Below, one piece after another: positions 43,809-53,503 of a stretch of DNA of 64,000 nt (its first letter is position 1; each line of letters begins with the position of its first letter). The position numbers were made by a program, and so were the translations under genes. The notes under the pieces were generated by a model, which was not told where the DNA came from, ran no database searches, and saw nothing but the letters and a program-made list of their open reading frames with translations. The stretch covers positions 868,001-932,000 of the forward strand of contig NZ_JAPEQG010000002.1 in NCBI RefSeq assembly GCF_026339735.1, read 5' to 3'. The stretch comes from Streptomyces sp. NBC_01669 (lineage in GTDB: Bacteria; Actinomycetota; Actinomycetes; Streptomycetales; Streptomycetaceae).

Positions 43809-44232
43809 TCACGAAGTGCGACTGGAGTACCGGCACGCCTTGACCGAGGCGGAGGCGTGGAGCGGGTCGACGATGGCGCCGATCTTCCGGGCCTCGGCCT
43901 CCGCGCGGTCGGCGGCCTCGGCGTACTGGCCCTTGCGGAACTCGCAGATCGAGACGGTCAGGTCGAGGAGGTGGCCGCGCTCGGCGGTGATGGCGATCAC
44001 GGCGGTGCGGACGACGACCGCGGCGACCCGCTCGGACTCGACGACGACGTCCCCGTCCCGCACGCCGGTACCGTTGATCGTCGAGGCGGCAGCCTGGAGG
44101 GTATTCTCGAACCGCCAGACCGGGCGGGCGGCGGCGACGGCCTTGACCGGACCGGACTTCGAGCACTGCTTGTACGTGACGCCGGAGCCCTCGACGAGCT
44201 CGGCCGCCTTGCGGCGGGCGTCGGCGATGCGC
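43809..44232 (-). pseudogene. Unrecognised gene, 5' part lost
   Basis: The minus-strand frame reads IADARRKAAELVEGSGVTYK and continues VAAARPVWRFENTLQAAAST, VAAVVVRTAVIAITAERGHL and EARKIGAIVDPLHASASVKA. It looks like genuine coding sequence from an unknown Streptomyces plasmid-type family. It lacks a natural beginning because the helicase fragment starts at about 44232 in the opposite direction. I cannot assign a function. Confidence 0.45.
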
Positions 44233-44950
44233 GATGGTCGGGGTCTGTTCCCTGCGTGCCGAGGAGAGCGACGGCGTGCCCTGCACGACCGACCCTGAGG
44301 AACTGGTCGCCTGGGCAACCGGCTTGGACACCGTGACGGTATTCGCCACGTACGCGGCCGTGGGGCTAGGCGTCCTACAGCGGGCGCACGAGGGCGGCCT
44401 GGCGGTGTGGGACCTGATGGTCGTAGACGAGGCGCACAGGGTCAGTGGTGATGCTGGGAAGCCGTGGGCTGTGGTGCATGACCAGCAGCAGTTCCCGGCG
44501 GTGCGGCGGCTGTACATGACCGCCACAGCGCGTATCTGGGAGGTGGAGGGCGAGGCGCCGCGGCTGGTGGCGAGCATGGACGAGGACTCCCCCGTCTTCG
44601 GGCCGGTGGCCTACAAGCTGCGGTTGTCGGAGGCGATCCAGCTGGGGCTGGTGGCGCCGTATCAGGTGCTGTGCCTGGACATTCGCGACCCCGAGCTGCA
44701 CGCGGCGCTCACAAGCGAGGACACCAGTTCCGCGGCCGTACGCGGCGCGCGGCTTGCCGCCGTTCAGACAGGGGCTGATGCGTGCCGCGGTTGAGGAGCG
44801 CTTCCGGCGAGTGCTGTCGTTCCATAGCCGGATCGGGGAGGCGGAGGCGATGGCGGCCGGGGTGCCGACGGTCGTGCCCGGCTCGCCGAGGACGCCCCCG
44901 ACACCTTCCCACCGGCGGAGCGGATCTGGGCCAACTGGCCGTCACTGGGG
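44232..44950 (+). pseudogene. DEAD/DEAH helicase core fragment with frameshifts
   Basis: The fragment contains WDLMVVDEAHRVSGDAGKPW (motif II, DEAH) and AVRRLYMTATARIWEVEGEA (motif III, TAT), then VFGPVAYKLRLSEAIQLGLV. The frame is then lost. ALMRAAVEERF-type sequence continues at 44770 in another frame (VLSFHSRIGEAEAMAAGVPT), with a further shift to EDAPDTFPPAERIWANW. Motif I (Walker A) upstream is missing. This is the mid-part of the Streptomyces helicase/helicase-associated protein family. Confidence 0.75.
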
Positions 44951-45308
44951 AGATCACATGTCCGCCAGCAGGGGTTATGTCCGCCACCGGGGACCTTTCC
45001 AGGTCCGCTGACACCACACACATCGGATCTCTTAGCGGTCCCCCGCCGCAGATTCGTTGACTCTTCTTCTATAGGTCGTGCATACTTCCGGCCAAGTCGC
45101 CAGTCGACCAAGCGATTCATCCGATCTCTTTGTCCCCAATTCCCAGTCGCTCAACGACGAGACCACTCGAGGAGGAGGCAGTTGCCAGGCGTTGCCGGTG
45201 CCCGCTTGAACGGGTCGGGCGGTCCCAAAGGTGGTGGGGTCGTCGCTCCAGCCCAACGGGGCCAATCACGTCGGTCATCCCGTGATCGCCGCTCTGATAG
45301 AGGTCAAC
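44951..45308. other. Leader region upstream of the GH95 gene
   Basis: No gene is supported. It includes a perfect 6-bp hairpin GGACCT-TTCC-AGGTCC (about 44991-45006) and should hold the promoter of the fucosidase gene, but no box is obvious. The region is less GC-rich than its surroundings. Confidence 0.35.
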
Positions 45309-48146
45309 ATGAACATGCGAAGTAAACTTCGACGCCGCAGCGTGCTGGTGGTGTTGCCATGGCTGGCCTCCGCCATCATGGCACCCGGCGCTCTTGGGGC
45401 GCCCCGTAACCAGACGGCGGCCACCGCGCAACTCGCGGACTCCAAGGGCAATCCCCTGCGTATGTGGTACACCACCCCGGTGTCTGACTGGGAGAACCAG
45501 GCGCTGGTGCAGGGCAACGGCACGACTGGCCTGATGGCATTCGGCAACCCCGGGCGAGACCGCCTCCACTTCAATGAGAAGACCCTGTGGACAGGCGGGC
45601 CTGCTAATGGGCGCACCTACCTCGGTGGCAACAAGGCGACAGCGATCACGCCTCAGCAACTGAACAACTACCGCCTCGCTCTCGACAACAAGGCCACCAA
45701 CGTCTTCGGCCTCCCGCCCACCGGCGCCGGCGGCGCCAACCCGCAACTCACCAGCCTGATGTTCGGCAACACAGGTGGAATGGGCATGTACCAGGACTTT
45801 GGTGACCTCTACCTGGACTTCAGCGCCACCGGCATCACCGACGCATCGGCATCGAACTACGTCCGCGACCTAGACATGAGCACCGCCGTCTCGACTGTGA
45901 ACTTCGACCACGGCGGCGTGCACTACCAGCGTGAGTACTTCGTGAGCTATCCCGACCAGGTCGCCGTGGTGCGCCTGAGTGCCTCCGGGCCGGGCAAGCT
46001 CACTTTCACGATGTCGACGACGGCGGCGAGCGGACTGACCACCACTGCCACCGCGGATCCGAACGAGAAGCGGATCACCCTCGCCGGCCAGGTGAGCGAC
46101 AACCAGATGCGGGCCGAGATGCAGCTCAAGCTGCAGAACGAGGGCGGAGCTGTCTCGAGCAGCGATGGCCGCACGCTGACGGTCACCGCCGCCGACACCG
46201 TCACGCTCGTCTACTCGACGGGCACGAACTACAAGAACGATTACCCGACGTACCGAGGCGAGGACCCGCACGGCAAGCTCACGCAACGCGTGGACTCCGC
46301 CATCGCCAGCGGATACGGCGCCCTGCTCGATAGACACCTGGCTGACTACCAGGAGCTCTTCTCGCGCGTGCAATTCGACGTAGGCGCAACCGTGCCCGAC
46401 ATCCCTACCGATCAGCTCATGAGGAACTACCGCGCAGGATCCTACGATCTCGCAGTCGACAAGATGGCGTACCAGTTCGGTCGCTACCTCAGCATCGCCG
46501 GCTCGCGGATCGGCGACCTTCCCACCAACCTCTGCGGCCTGTGGATGATCGGCAGCGCGAGCGCCTTCTGGGGAGCGGACTACCACTTCAACGTCAACGC
46601 CCAGATGAACTACTGGCCGGCGATGATCACCAACCTCGCCGAGACCCAGGTGCCGTTCAACGAGTTCGTCGAGTCGCTCGTGGTTCCGGGTCGACTGACG
46701 GCTGAGCGGTCCGCAGCGGTGAAGACCGAGGACTTCGCACACGCGCCGCTCGGGACCGGCAAGGGATTCCTCATCAACACCCAGGTGAACCCGTTCGGGC
46801 ACACCGCGCCGATCGGTTCGCAAGAGTACGGCTGGAACATCGGCGGATCGTCGTGGGCGATGCAGAACCTCTACGACTGCTACCTCTTCACCGGCGACGA
46901 GACCTTCCTGCGCGACACCGCGTACCCCATGCTCAAGGAGATGGCCGCGTTCTGGAACGAGTACCTCTGGTACAGCCCGTACCAGAAGCGACTTACCGTG
47001 GCGCCGAGCGTCTCAGCCGAGCAGGGCCCGACAGCCGTCGGAACCGCATACGACCAGTCCCTGGTGTGGGAGCTCTACCGCATGGCGATCGAGGCCTCCG
47101 AGAAACTCGGGGTCGACGCGGACCTGCGCGCGGTGTGGCAGGACAAGCAGTCGCAGCTCAACCCGATCCTGATCGGGCAGCAAGGTCAGGTGAAGGAGTG
47201 GTTCGAGGAGACCACCCTCGGCAAGGCCCAGGCTGGCGATCTCCCCGAGGTGGGCATCTGGAACTTCGGTGCCGGTGGCAGCGCCAACCAAGGCTCTGTG
47301 CACCGCCACACATCGCAGCTCGTCGGGCTCTTCCCCGGCACGCTGATCAGCAAGGACACGCCCGCGTGGATGGATGCTGCCATCAAGTCGCTCGAGCAGC
47401 GCAGCCTCAACGGCACGGGTTGGTCCAAGGCTATGAAGATCAACATGTACGCCAGGACCGGCCTCGCCGAGGACACCTACTCCATGGTGCGCGCGATGCT
47501 CGCCGGGAACCGGAACGGCCTGATGGACAATCTGCTGGACTCCCACCCGCCGTTCCAGATCGATGGCAACTTCGGGCTGACCGCAGGCATGACCGAGATG
47601 CTCGTGCAAAGCCAGCTCGGCTACACCCAGTTCCTCCCGGCACTCCCCATTGCGTGGAAGGACGGGAGCGTCGACGGCCTCGTCGCGCGCGGAAACTTCG
47701 TCTTGGACATGAAGTGGGCAAATGGCGCCGCCACGGAGTTCCGGGTGATGGCTCGCAACGGCGGCACGTTCGTCGGTGACTACCTGGGCATCGTGCAGAC
47801 TACGGTAAAGGACGCGGACGGCAACCTCGTGGCCGTAAAAGCCAACGGCTCGGACGAGATCTCGTTTGACACGACCAAGGGGCAGACCTACACGATCGCC
47901 TTCGAGCCCGTAGGTGTTGGGTTCGCCAACGTCTCCTGGCACGTCGATCGCGCCGAGACTGTCGGGGAGCTCGCGAGCTCCGCCGCGGAACAGGTCCGGC
48001 AGCACATCGCGCAGGCAGAGCACCTTGCGCAATCGCCCGCGTCGAACCGTGCGGTCATCCGGCAGCTCGACAACGCGGCACGAAAGGGGAAGGCGAGTAC
48101 GAAGTTGGTTGAGGCACTCAGTGCGCTAGCAGCCACATTCCGCTGA
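45309..48146 (+). CDS. GH95 alpha-L-fucosidase, secreted, 945 aa
   Basis: The N-terminus has a signal peptide (basic MNMRSKLRRR, hydrophobic VLVVLPWLASAIMA, then GALGAPR). The start ATG 45309 follows AGAGGT. The GH95 catalytic (alpha/alpha)6 domain has FNVNAQMNYWPA (N428 and N430), APSVSAEQGPT (general acid E571) and SHPPFQIDGNFGLTAGMTEM (D752), equivalents of the Asn, Glu and Asp residues used by AfcA. The N-terminal beta domain starts LRMWYTTPVSDWENQALVQG. It cleaves terminal alpha-1,2 or alpha-1,3/4-fucose from plant, fungal or animal glycans. The last 70 residues (about 875-945) form a short helical extension. Codon third positions are more mixed than in neighbours, suggesting transfer. 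Confidence 0.9.
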   Translation: MNMRSKLRRRSVLVVLPWLASAIMAPGALGAPRNQTAATAQLADSKGNPLRMWYTTPVSDWENQALVQGNGTTGLMAFGNPGRDRLHFNEKTLWTGGPANGRTYLGGNKATAITPQQLNNYRLALDNKATNVFGLPPTGAGGANPQLTSLMFGNTGGMGMYQDFGDLYLDFSATGITDASASNYVRDLDMSTAVSTVNFDHGGVHYQREYFVSYPDQVAVVRLSASGPGKLTFTMSTTAASGLTTTATADPNEKRITLAGQVSDNQMRAEMQLKLQNEGGAVSSSDGRTLTVTAADTVTLVYSTGTNYKNDYPTYRGEDPHGKLTQRVDSAIASGYGALLDRHLADYQELFSRVQFDVGATVPDIPTDQLMRNYRAGSYDLAVDKMAYQFGRYLSIAGSRIGDLPTNLCGLWMIGSASAFWGADYHFNVNAQMNYWPAMITNLAETQVPFNEFVESLVVPGRLTAERSAAVKTEDFAHAPLGTGKGFLINTQVNPFGHTAPIGSQEYGWNIGGSSWAMQNLYDCYLFTGDETFLRDTAYPMLKEMAAFWNEYLWYSPYQKRLTVAPSVSAEQGPTAVGTAYDQSLVWELYRMAIEASEKLGVDADLRAVWQDKQSQLNPILIGQQGQVKEWFEETTLGKAQAGDLPEVGIWNFGAGGSANQGSVHRHTSQLVGLFPGTLISKDTPAWMDAAIKSLEQRSLNGTGWSKAMKINMYARTGLAEDTYSMVRAMLAGNRNGLMDNLLDSHPPFQIDGNFGLTAGMTEMLVQSQLGYTQFLPALPIAWKDGSVDGLVARGNFVLDMKWANGAATEFRVMARNGGTFVGDYLGIVQTTVKDADGNLVAVKANGSDEISFDTTKGQTYTIAFEPVGVGFANVSWHVDRAETVGELASSAAEQVRQHIAQAEHLAQSPASNRAVIRQLDNAARKGKASTKLVEALSALAATFR

Positions 48147-48155
48147 ACCACCGAG

Positions 48156-48191
48156 GCGCGTGCCCGGCGACGTCAGTCGCCGGGCACGCGC
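48156..48191 (+). terminator. Strong hairpin terminator after the GH95 gene
   Basis: A perfect 16-bp stem (GCGCGTGCCCGGCGAC and its complement) with a GTCA loop begins 9 bp after the fucosidase stop codon. There is no long T-run, as is usual in Streptomyces. Confidence 0.75.
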
Positions 48192-48239
48192 CCCTCTTGC
48201 TAGCCGTGGTCGACGCGGCGCCTTGAGGGCCGCGCAGAA

Positions 48240-49415
48240 GTCGCCGCACGGCCTCCTCACACTCCGAGCACCTCGTGGAGCAACTCGCCTCCCGCGCCCT
48301 CACCAGCGGACAGCGCATGGTCCACGTCCGGCGCGACGAGGACGGGCGGATCGTCGGGGCCGACGGCGAGGACCAGGAGCACCGCACCGACGCCGCTGCC
48401 GAGTCGGTCCTGCTCCACTTCTCCTCCCCCGGGCCGCCGCCACCATCGCGGCCTTCCTCCGCACGCGGGTCTACCGGGCCGGAATCCCTGGTGTAACTGG
48501 AGGGCTACCAGGCCCTCATCCGCTGGCGAGCCGAGAACGAGATCACCGGCCTGCACGCCGTCCCCTACGACACCGAGACCGACGTCGGCGTCACGAAGGC
48601 TTTCCCGCTGGGCAGGTGGGTGCACCAGCAGCGCAAGGCGCTGCGGGCCGGGGAGCTCGAGGAGCGGCGCAAGGAACTGCTGGACGCCGAAGGCATGGTC
48701 TGGGAACCCGGAGACGAAGCATGGGAGACAAAACTCGCCGCCCTCCGCTCGTACTACCGCGCACACGGACACCTGGCCCCGAGGCAGGACGCCGTCTGGG
48801 GCGAAGAAGACAACGACCTCGTACCCGTGGGGCAGCACATGGCCAACCTCCGCAGAAAAGGCGGCCTCGGCAAGGACACGGAGCGGGCAGCTACCCGGGC
48901 CGCGCAGCTCGCCGCCATCGACCCGGACTGGAACTGCGAGTGGCCACTCAACTGGCAACGCCACTACCGCGTCCTCGCCGACCTCGCCGACACCGAACCC
49001 GGCGGCGTACCTGCCCAACATCCAACCCGGCGTCACCTACGAAGGTGATGACCTGGGGAAGTGGCTCGCACAACAGCGAAACCCACACACCTGGGCGCAG
49101 CTCACCGGCGAGCAGCAGCAACGACTTGCCGGACTGGGAGTAAAACCCGCAGAACAGCCCGCACCCACCCCCGCCAAGGCAGGTGGTGAGCTGTCAGCGG
49201 CGTTCCGGCGGGGAATTGCGCCACTCGCGCAATACCTCCAGCGCGAAGGACACGAACGACCGGTACCGAGGAAACACGAGGAACCCATCGAGATCGACAG
49301 CCAGCAGCACATCGTGAAACTCGGCGTATTCATCAGCAACACCAAAACCCGACGCAACAAACTCACCCACGAACAGCGCGCTGCGCTCGCCGAGCTCGGG
49401 GTGGGGTGGGCGTGA
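48240..49415 (+). pseudogene. Helicase-associated-domain protein, C-terminal part, broken
   Basis: Successive frames give GQRMVHVRRDEDGRIVGADG, AAATIAAFLRTRVYR, then LEGYQALIRWRAENEITGLH, FPLGRWVHQQRKALRAGELE, LAALRSYYRAHGHLAPRQDA and finally HIVKLGVFISNTKTRRNKLT plus AALAELGVGWA. These are helicase-associated (HA) repeats, three of them. At least one nonsense codon (TAA at 48494-48496) and frameshifts near 48430 and 49005 break the gene. It is probably the continuation of the helicase piece at 44.2-44.95 kb. Confidence 0.72.
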
Positions 49416-49709
49416 GCGGCCGCAGCAGGGTGGTGAAACCGGACACGTCATACCGACCAGCAACCAACTGACCTGCATCATCGCCAAAAGCGTCAGCCCC
49501 AGATCGGCATTCGCGTCACCACTCGAATCACCAACCACAACAAGCTGAACAGAACAAACCCCATACCTGACGCACTGATATCACAATGCCGAACCACCAC
49601 CGACAAAACCCCACAGATCATCACCCGAGCCCGAGCCGAACAGACCGCAGCGGGCTGACCCCCTGACACTGCTGGACTGCTGGTCAGGGCATCTGTCAGG
49701 CTCCGCCTC
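49416..49709. other. Intergenic scar with 38-bp repeat copy 2
   Basis: The only structured feature is 49586-49623, matching 13400-13437 at 36 of 38 bases. In that frame the peptide RTTTDKTPQIITRARAEQTA runs to a stop, similar to the opening of the recombinase-like fragment at 13.4 kb. Confidence 0.5.
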
Positions 49710-50120
49710 GTGGAGATTCTCGATGTCTTGACCAACATGGCGAAGACGGGCCGACTGGGCCCGGTGTTCAGCGGAGCCGACTGGAGCGATGTGACCGCAG
49801 CTCTCGGCGAGCCGTGGGACATCGGGACGATGAGCCGGAACAGAAAGTGGCCGAGGCTCTTCGCCTACGGAGACCTGGAGCTGAGTGTCTGCCGCTGCCG
49901 CAAGGTGTCTCTCATCTGCGTCCAGACCTGGCGTGACGTCGTCGAACTCCCCCCGTCGGTTGTCGGGGGGGACGGGCACCTTCCCGGCAGGGCTCAAGCA
50001 CGCGGACGTCGTTTCCGCCTTGGACAAGGCCGGCTGTTCCTGGGAGCCCTATCCGCCGCTGACCTTCGGCGAAACCACGGATTCGTTGGTCCGGTATCCC
50101 GCGTCACGGGCAGTTGGCAG
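49710..50120 (+). pseudogene. Hypothetical protein with frameshift
   Basis: The first frame reads EILDVLTNMAKTGRLGPVFS, then GADWSDVTAALGEPWDIGTM and RLFAYGDLELSVCRCRKVSL, ending near ELPPSVVGG. The continuation in another frame is SGGTGTFPAGLKHADVVSAL and DKAGCSWEPYPPLTFGETTD. Together they form one Streptomyces hypothetical protein; the G-run around 49962-49971 is the likely slip site. The family resembles small SMI1/immunity-like proteins in size only. No function is assigned. Confidence 0.5.
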
Positions 50121-50174
50121 CCATGCTTCCCACATCGGCTCCAGACCGGCAGAGCTCCGCTGCCGAAGGAAAGT

Positions 50175-50375
50175 TCACGCCGGGCGCCCGGTCCCGGGGA
50201 GCGGACTGTAGCCCGCGGACCAGTCGTTGACCCAGCCGCAACCCGCACATGCGTACCGGCCATCGAGGCCCGCGACCTGTGTCCCGCACTGAGCGCACCC
50301 TATAGAGGTGATCTCGGGATGCGGCAGAGACACCTCAGGCCGGCCCGGCCATTCCGATTCCGGGGCAATCGCCAT
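50175..50375 (-). CDS. Small zinc-ribbon protein, 66 aa
   Basis: Two CxxC knuckles, IGCAQCGTQVAGLDGRYACA and CAGCGWVND, form a rubredoxin-type zinc ribbon. The short acidic N-terminus (MAIAPESEWPGRPEVSLP) is typical of the related Streptomyces proteins. ATG at 50375 is the start. It is single and convergent with the frameshifted gene. Function unknown. Confidence 0.55.
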   Translation of the reverse strand: MAIAPESEWPGRPEVSLPHPEITSIGCAQCGTQVAGLDGRYACAGCGWVNDWSAGYSPLPGTGRPA

Positions 50376-51673
50376 AATCGGAAGCTAGCCCCATGAGCGG
50401 CGACGTCAGGGGCCAAAAGCGACACCACCACACCCTCTCTACAGGCGCCAGGAAACCGTTACTTGCAGGCTTGCCCACGGCTGGCGAAGGCTTGCCCACG
50501 GGGTCCCGGCAGGCTTGCCCAGGAGCAACAGGAACGTGACCGATGACCGGTCCCTAAATGGTGGATCAGACGAGACGACGGATAAGGAAACCTGCCTCTT
50601 TGAGGTTCCCCCGAGATGCGGTGTAAGCGGCAGTTTCCTGGATACCCACCGGTTCTGACCTGCGCAGACGAACGGATCGACGTATCGGGACTGGTACCTG
50701 CGCCGGCAGCCGCATTGGAAGCGTGGCCGGTAGCAGCGCAGGTACCGGCGCCGGTAGCAGGTCAGTTGAGAACCTGGACCTCACCGACCCGCGCGGCGAA
50801 CGCGGTCTGCCGGGTCTCGGTGAACTCTCCGCCGTCACCGAGAGCCGGCGCGGCCCGCTTCACAGTCCAGGTCGCGGTCGCGGTGCCCCGGTACCGGCCA
50901 CCCTTCCCTGGAACGGCTGGCCCCGTCGCGGCTGTTCTTTCGTGAAGTGCTTACAGACAGTCCGGCACCTGTCCCTGCGTACCGCCCGCCTGCTGACCGG
51001 ACAGGGCTTGGTACGGAGGTACCGACAAACACCAACATAATCAGGTCCGTGGTGGACTTTCGTAAACATCGGGCACCCGGGAAGTCGCTCGTCCTGGCGG
51101 CCCCGGTACCTTCGCATGCCGGGCCGTGTGATCACGGACCTTGCGCCCTGACGGATTTACTGGCCGTGGAACGGCTGGACGATCCACGCTGCTGCGCCGG
51201 CCACCATCCCGAGGCGCTCCACACCACCACGTGAGCACGCCACGGACGCCGCCCCCGGACGACGGTTGCCACGGTCATCATCACCGACGCCCCCAAGGCC
51301 TGGCCTGTCTCCCAGGCGAACTCGTCCACCAGGCAAACAAGGGAGGCGACCTCCCAGATCTCCCTGAGAAGAACGGACATATCGGCTGGGCTGGGAGGTG
51401 CGGACCAACCGGGCACGCCCTGATCGGATGTCAAGCCGCGAGAGCGGTGGGCGGCACGGGCTCGTAGCACCGTCCGTCGCAGAGGAAGCTCCAGAGGACG
51501 TCGACGCAGTGTCGGGCAAGGCGTCCTCCATTCGGCCCGCAGTGATTGCCGTAGGGCGGAGTTGGGGGTGGGCTGTCAGAGCGACCAGTGACAGGACGCG
51601 GGCGCCAGGGGCGTCACCTGCCGAACGAGCAGGGCCGGCCCGCCGCCGACCTACGCGAGACTTGGAGATTCCC
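50376..51673. other. 1.3-kb stretch without a convincing gene; repeats and palindromes
   Basis: No frame here has convincing coding character, although short minus-strand frames exist (for example around 50860-51135 and 51430-51540). Features seen: three GCTTGCCCA copies (50469, 50490, 50513); an imperfect stem AGGAAAC/GTTTCCT (50585-50641); an 11-bp inverted repeat GGTACCTGCGC/GCGCAGGTACC (50693-50703 and 50736-50746); and five GGTACC sites between 50693 and 51110. It could be a replication, partition or regulatory region. Confidence 0.45.
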
Positions 51674-51847
51674 ATGGCCTACCGCAAGGGACAGCACGTG
51701 GAGTACCGGGACCAGCAGGACGAGCTTCAGCGCGGCGAGATCCGCAGTGCCGAGGGCAGCGGAGCGCAGGCTCGCTACGCCGTCCAGAACGAGGCGACCA
51801 TGCGCGAAGACAAGGTCAGCGAGAACCAGATCGAGCGGGAGCTGTAG
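51674..51847 (+). CDS. Small TUDOR-like (hypervirulence-associated type) protein, 57 aa
   Basis: The sequence MAYRKGQHVEYRDQQDELQR and GEIRSAEGSGAQARYAVQNE resembles the HVA1/DUF2945 TUDOR-type small proteins, with the KGxHVEY opening and the NE near the end. The ATG at 51674 has a weak ribosome-binding site (TTGGAGA). A terminator hairpin follows the stop codon. Its role is unknown. Confidence 0.6.
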   Translation: MAYRKGQHVEYRDQQDELQRGEIRSAEGSGAQARYAVQNEATMREDKVSENQIEREL

Positions 51848-51867
51848 TAACGCCCCTACCGACGCGG

Positions 51868-51900
51868 CCGCCGTTGCACCGAACCAAAGTGCAACGGCGG
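51868..51900 (+). terminator. 12-bp stem terminator
   Basis: CCGCCGTTGCAC and its perfect complement enclose a 9-base loop, 20 bp after the small TUDOR-like gene. Confidence 0.75.
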
Positions 51901-52077
51901 TGCTGGATGCCCTGCGACAGCATTGTGAGCCGGAATGCGTGGCCGGAGTGGTGAAGGTGCGCGCCGAGGGGCGGGAGAAGGTGATCTCCATCCTGGCTGG
52001 CACCGCCTCGTACCGGCGCCCGGCCACCGAAGGCAAGCATCGGCCGCCTGGCGAACATTCGGGGAGACAACCGCCCA

Positions 52078-53364
52078 GTGAGTTCCCTGCGGCAGCGGGA
52101 CGAAAGGGATGTGCACGCAGCGATGGCCGAAGGCGGGCGGAACCCGAGCAAGTTTGGCGTGGACCGGTCGGAGGGGTTTGGTGAGCGGCTGCTGGGTGTG
52201 CTGCTGGACCGGACTCACGAGATGCCGCCGCAGCTGATCGCCCCGCTCGTTGCGGAAGAGGTAGCCAGGGTCGGTGGCCGGGACCTCTCGATCCTCTTGC
52301 AGGACTACGAACAAATGCTGCTGGTACCGCTGCCGGGCCGTCGGCTGACGGTCGGTGACCCCGAACCGGTCGAGGACTCCCCAGCCGGCGAGGCATTCTT
52401 GAGCCGCAAAACGGTAGAGGTACCGCAGGACGGCACCGTGCGGATGTATCTGCCACTGCTGGACGGCAGCGACCAGATCGGCGCGATGGCCGTCACCCTG
52501 GACAGCGTCGATGACGACGACCGACGGTTGCTGCGCAGACTCGCCGGCCTGGTCGCCGACATGATCGTCACCAAGGACGCCTACACCGACCTGTTCTTCC
52601 AGGCCCGACGCAGCGCCCCGATGAGCGTGGCCGCGGAGATCCAGTGGTCGTTGCTGCCCCCGCTGTCGATGACTGTTCCGCAGGTTGAGGTGGCCGGAAT
52701 CCTGGAGCCCGCGTACGACGTGGCCGGCGACAGCTTCGACTACGCCCTCAACGGCGACATCCTTCATGTGGCCATGATCGACGCGATGGGCCACGGCCTG
52801 GACGCGGCGACCATGGCGACCGTGGCCATCGGCGCCTATCGCCACACGCGAAGGGCCAACACTGGCCTGTCCCAGGTGTACGCGTTCATGGACAAGGCCA
52901 TCAATGAGCAGTTCGGCCCCGACCACTTCGTCACCGCACAGATGATGTGTCTGAACATCGCCACGGGCCGGATGCAATGGGTCAACGCCGGCCACCCGGC
53001 ACCACTGCTGATCCGTGACCGCGCCGTGGTGGACCGGCTGGAGAGCCCGACCACATTGCCGGTCGGCTTCGGCGGCGAGCAGCCGGTAGTAAGCGAGCGG
53101 ACCCTGGAACCCGGTGACCAGTTGCTGTGCTTCACCGACGGCCTGATCGAGGAACACCAAGCCGGCGGGGAACAGTTCGGTGAGGAACAACTCATCGAGT
53201 CCACCAACCGGATCCTCCGTGACCACACCGAGGTGAGGCCGGTGGTGCGCGCACTCTCCCACGCCCTCAAACAAGAACGCGGCAACATCACCAGCGACGA
53301 CGCGACCATCTTCCTCATCGAATGGCGAGGCGGCGACGCCGATCATCTCGCCACCCTCGATTAA
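52078..53364 (+). CDS. SpoIIE-family PP2C phosphatase, 428 aa
   Basis: The C-terminal PP2C/SpoIIE domain (about 185-420) has AGDSFDYALNGDILHVAMID, AMGHGLDAATMATVAIGAYR, WVNAGHPAPLLIRD and LLCFTDGLIEE, the metal-binding Asp set. The N-terminal half (about 30-170) looks like a GAF-type sensor (LSILLQDYEQMLLVPLPG, MYLPLLDGSDQIGAMAVTLD). There is no kinase domain, unlike the 951-aa paralogue at 8-10.8 kb. GTG 52078 and ATG 52123 are both possible starts. It should dephosphorylate an anti-sigma antagonist; no such partner gene is adjacent. Confidence 0.88.
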   Translation: MSSLRQRDERDVHAAMAEGGRNPSKFGVDRSEGFGERLLGVLLDRTHEMPPQLIAPLVAEEVARVGGRDLSILLQDYEQMLLVPLPGRRLTVGDPEPVEDSPAGEAFLSRKTVEVPQDGTVRMYLPLLDGSDQIGAMAVTLDSVDDDDRRLLRRLAGLVADMIVTKDAYTDLFFQARRSAPMSVAAEIQWSLLPPLSMTVPQVEVAGILEPAYDVAGDSFDYALNGDILHVAMIDAMGHGLDAATMATVAIGAYRHTRRANTGLSQVYAFMDKAINEQFGPDHFVTAQMMCLNIATGRMQWVNAGHPAPLLIRDRAVVDRLESPTTLPVGFGGEQPVVSERTLEPGDQLLCFTDGLIEEHQAGGEQFGEEQLIESTNRILRDHTEVRPVVRALSHALKQERGNITSDDATIFLIEWRGGDADHLATLD

Positions 53365-53503
53365 GCCGACAACCACCCGCCCCGACGGAGCCGACTGGCT
53401 TTGTACGTGAGAACGGGCAGCATTTCGACAGCAGTTCGGGCGGCGGCCGAGCGTCAGTTCCGGTGCGAATGTTCACGGGTTACGACAGCAGCGGAGCTGC
53501 CTG

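Noticed and set aside
50566..51135. Minus-strand small genes in the 50.4-51.7 kb island
   Set aside because: The encoded peptides are low complexity or lack a family and good ribosome-binding site; I left the stretch unassigned.
25680..51440. Similar 3' ends (peptide ending AA, then TTGACATC) near 25704 and 51430
   Set aside because: The shared stretch is too short to name an element; it is noted only in the description of these regions.
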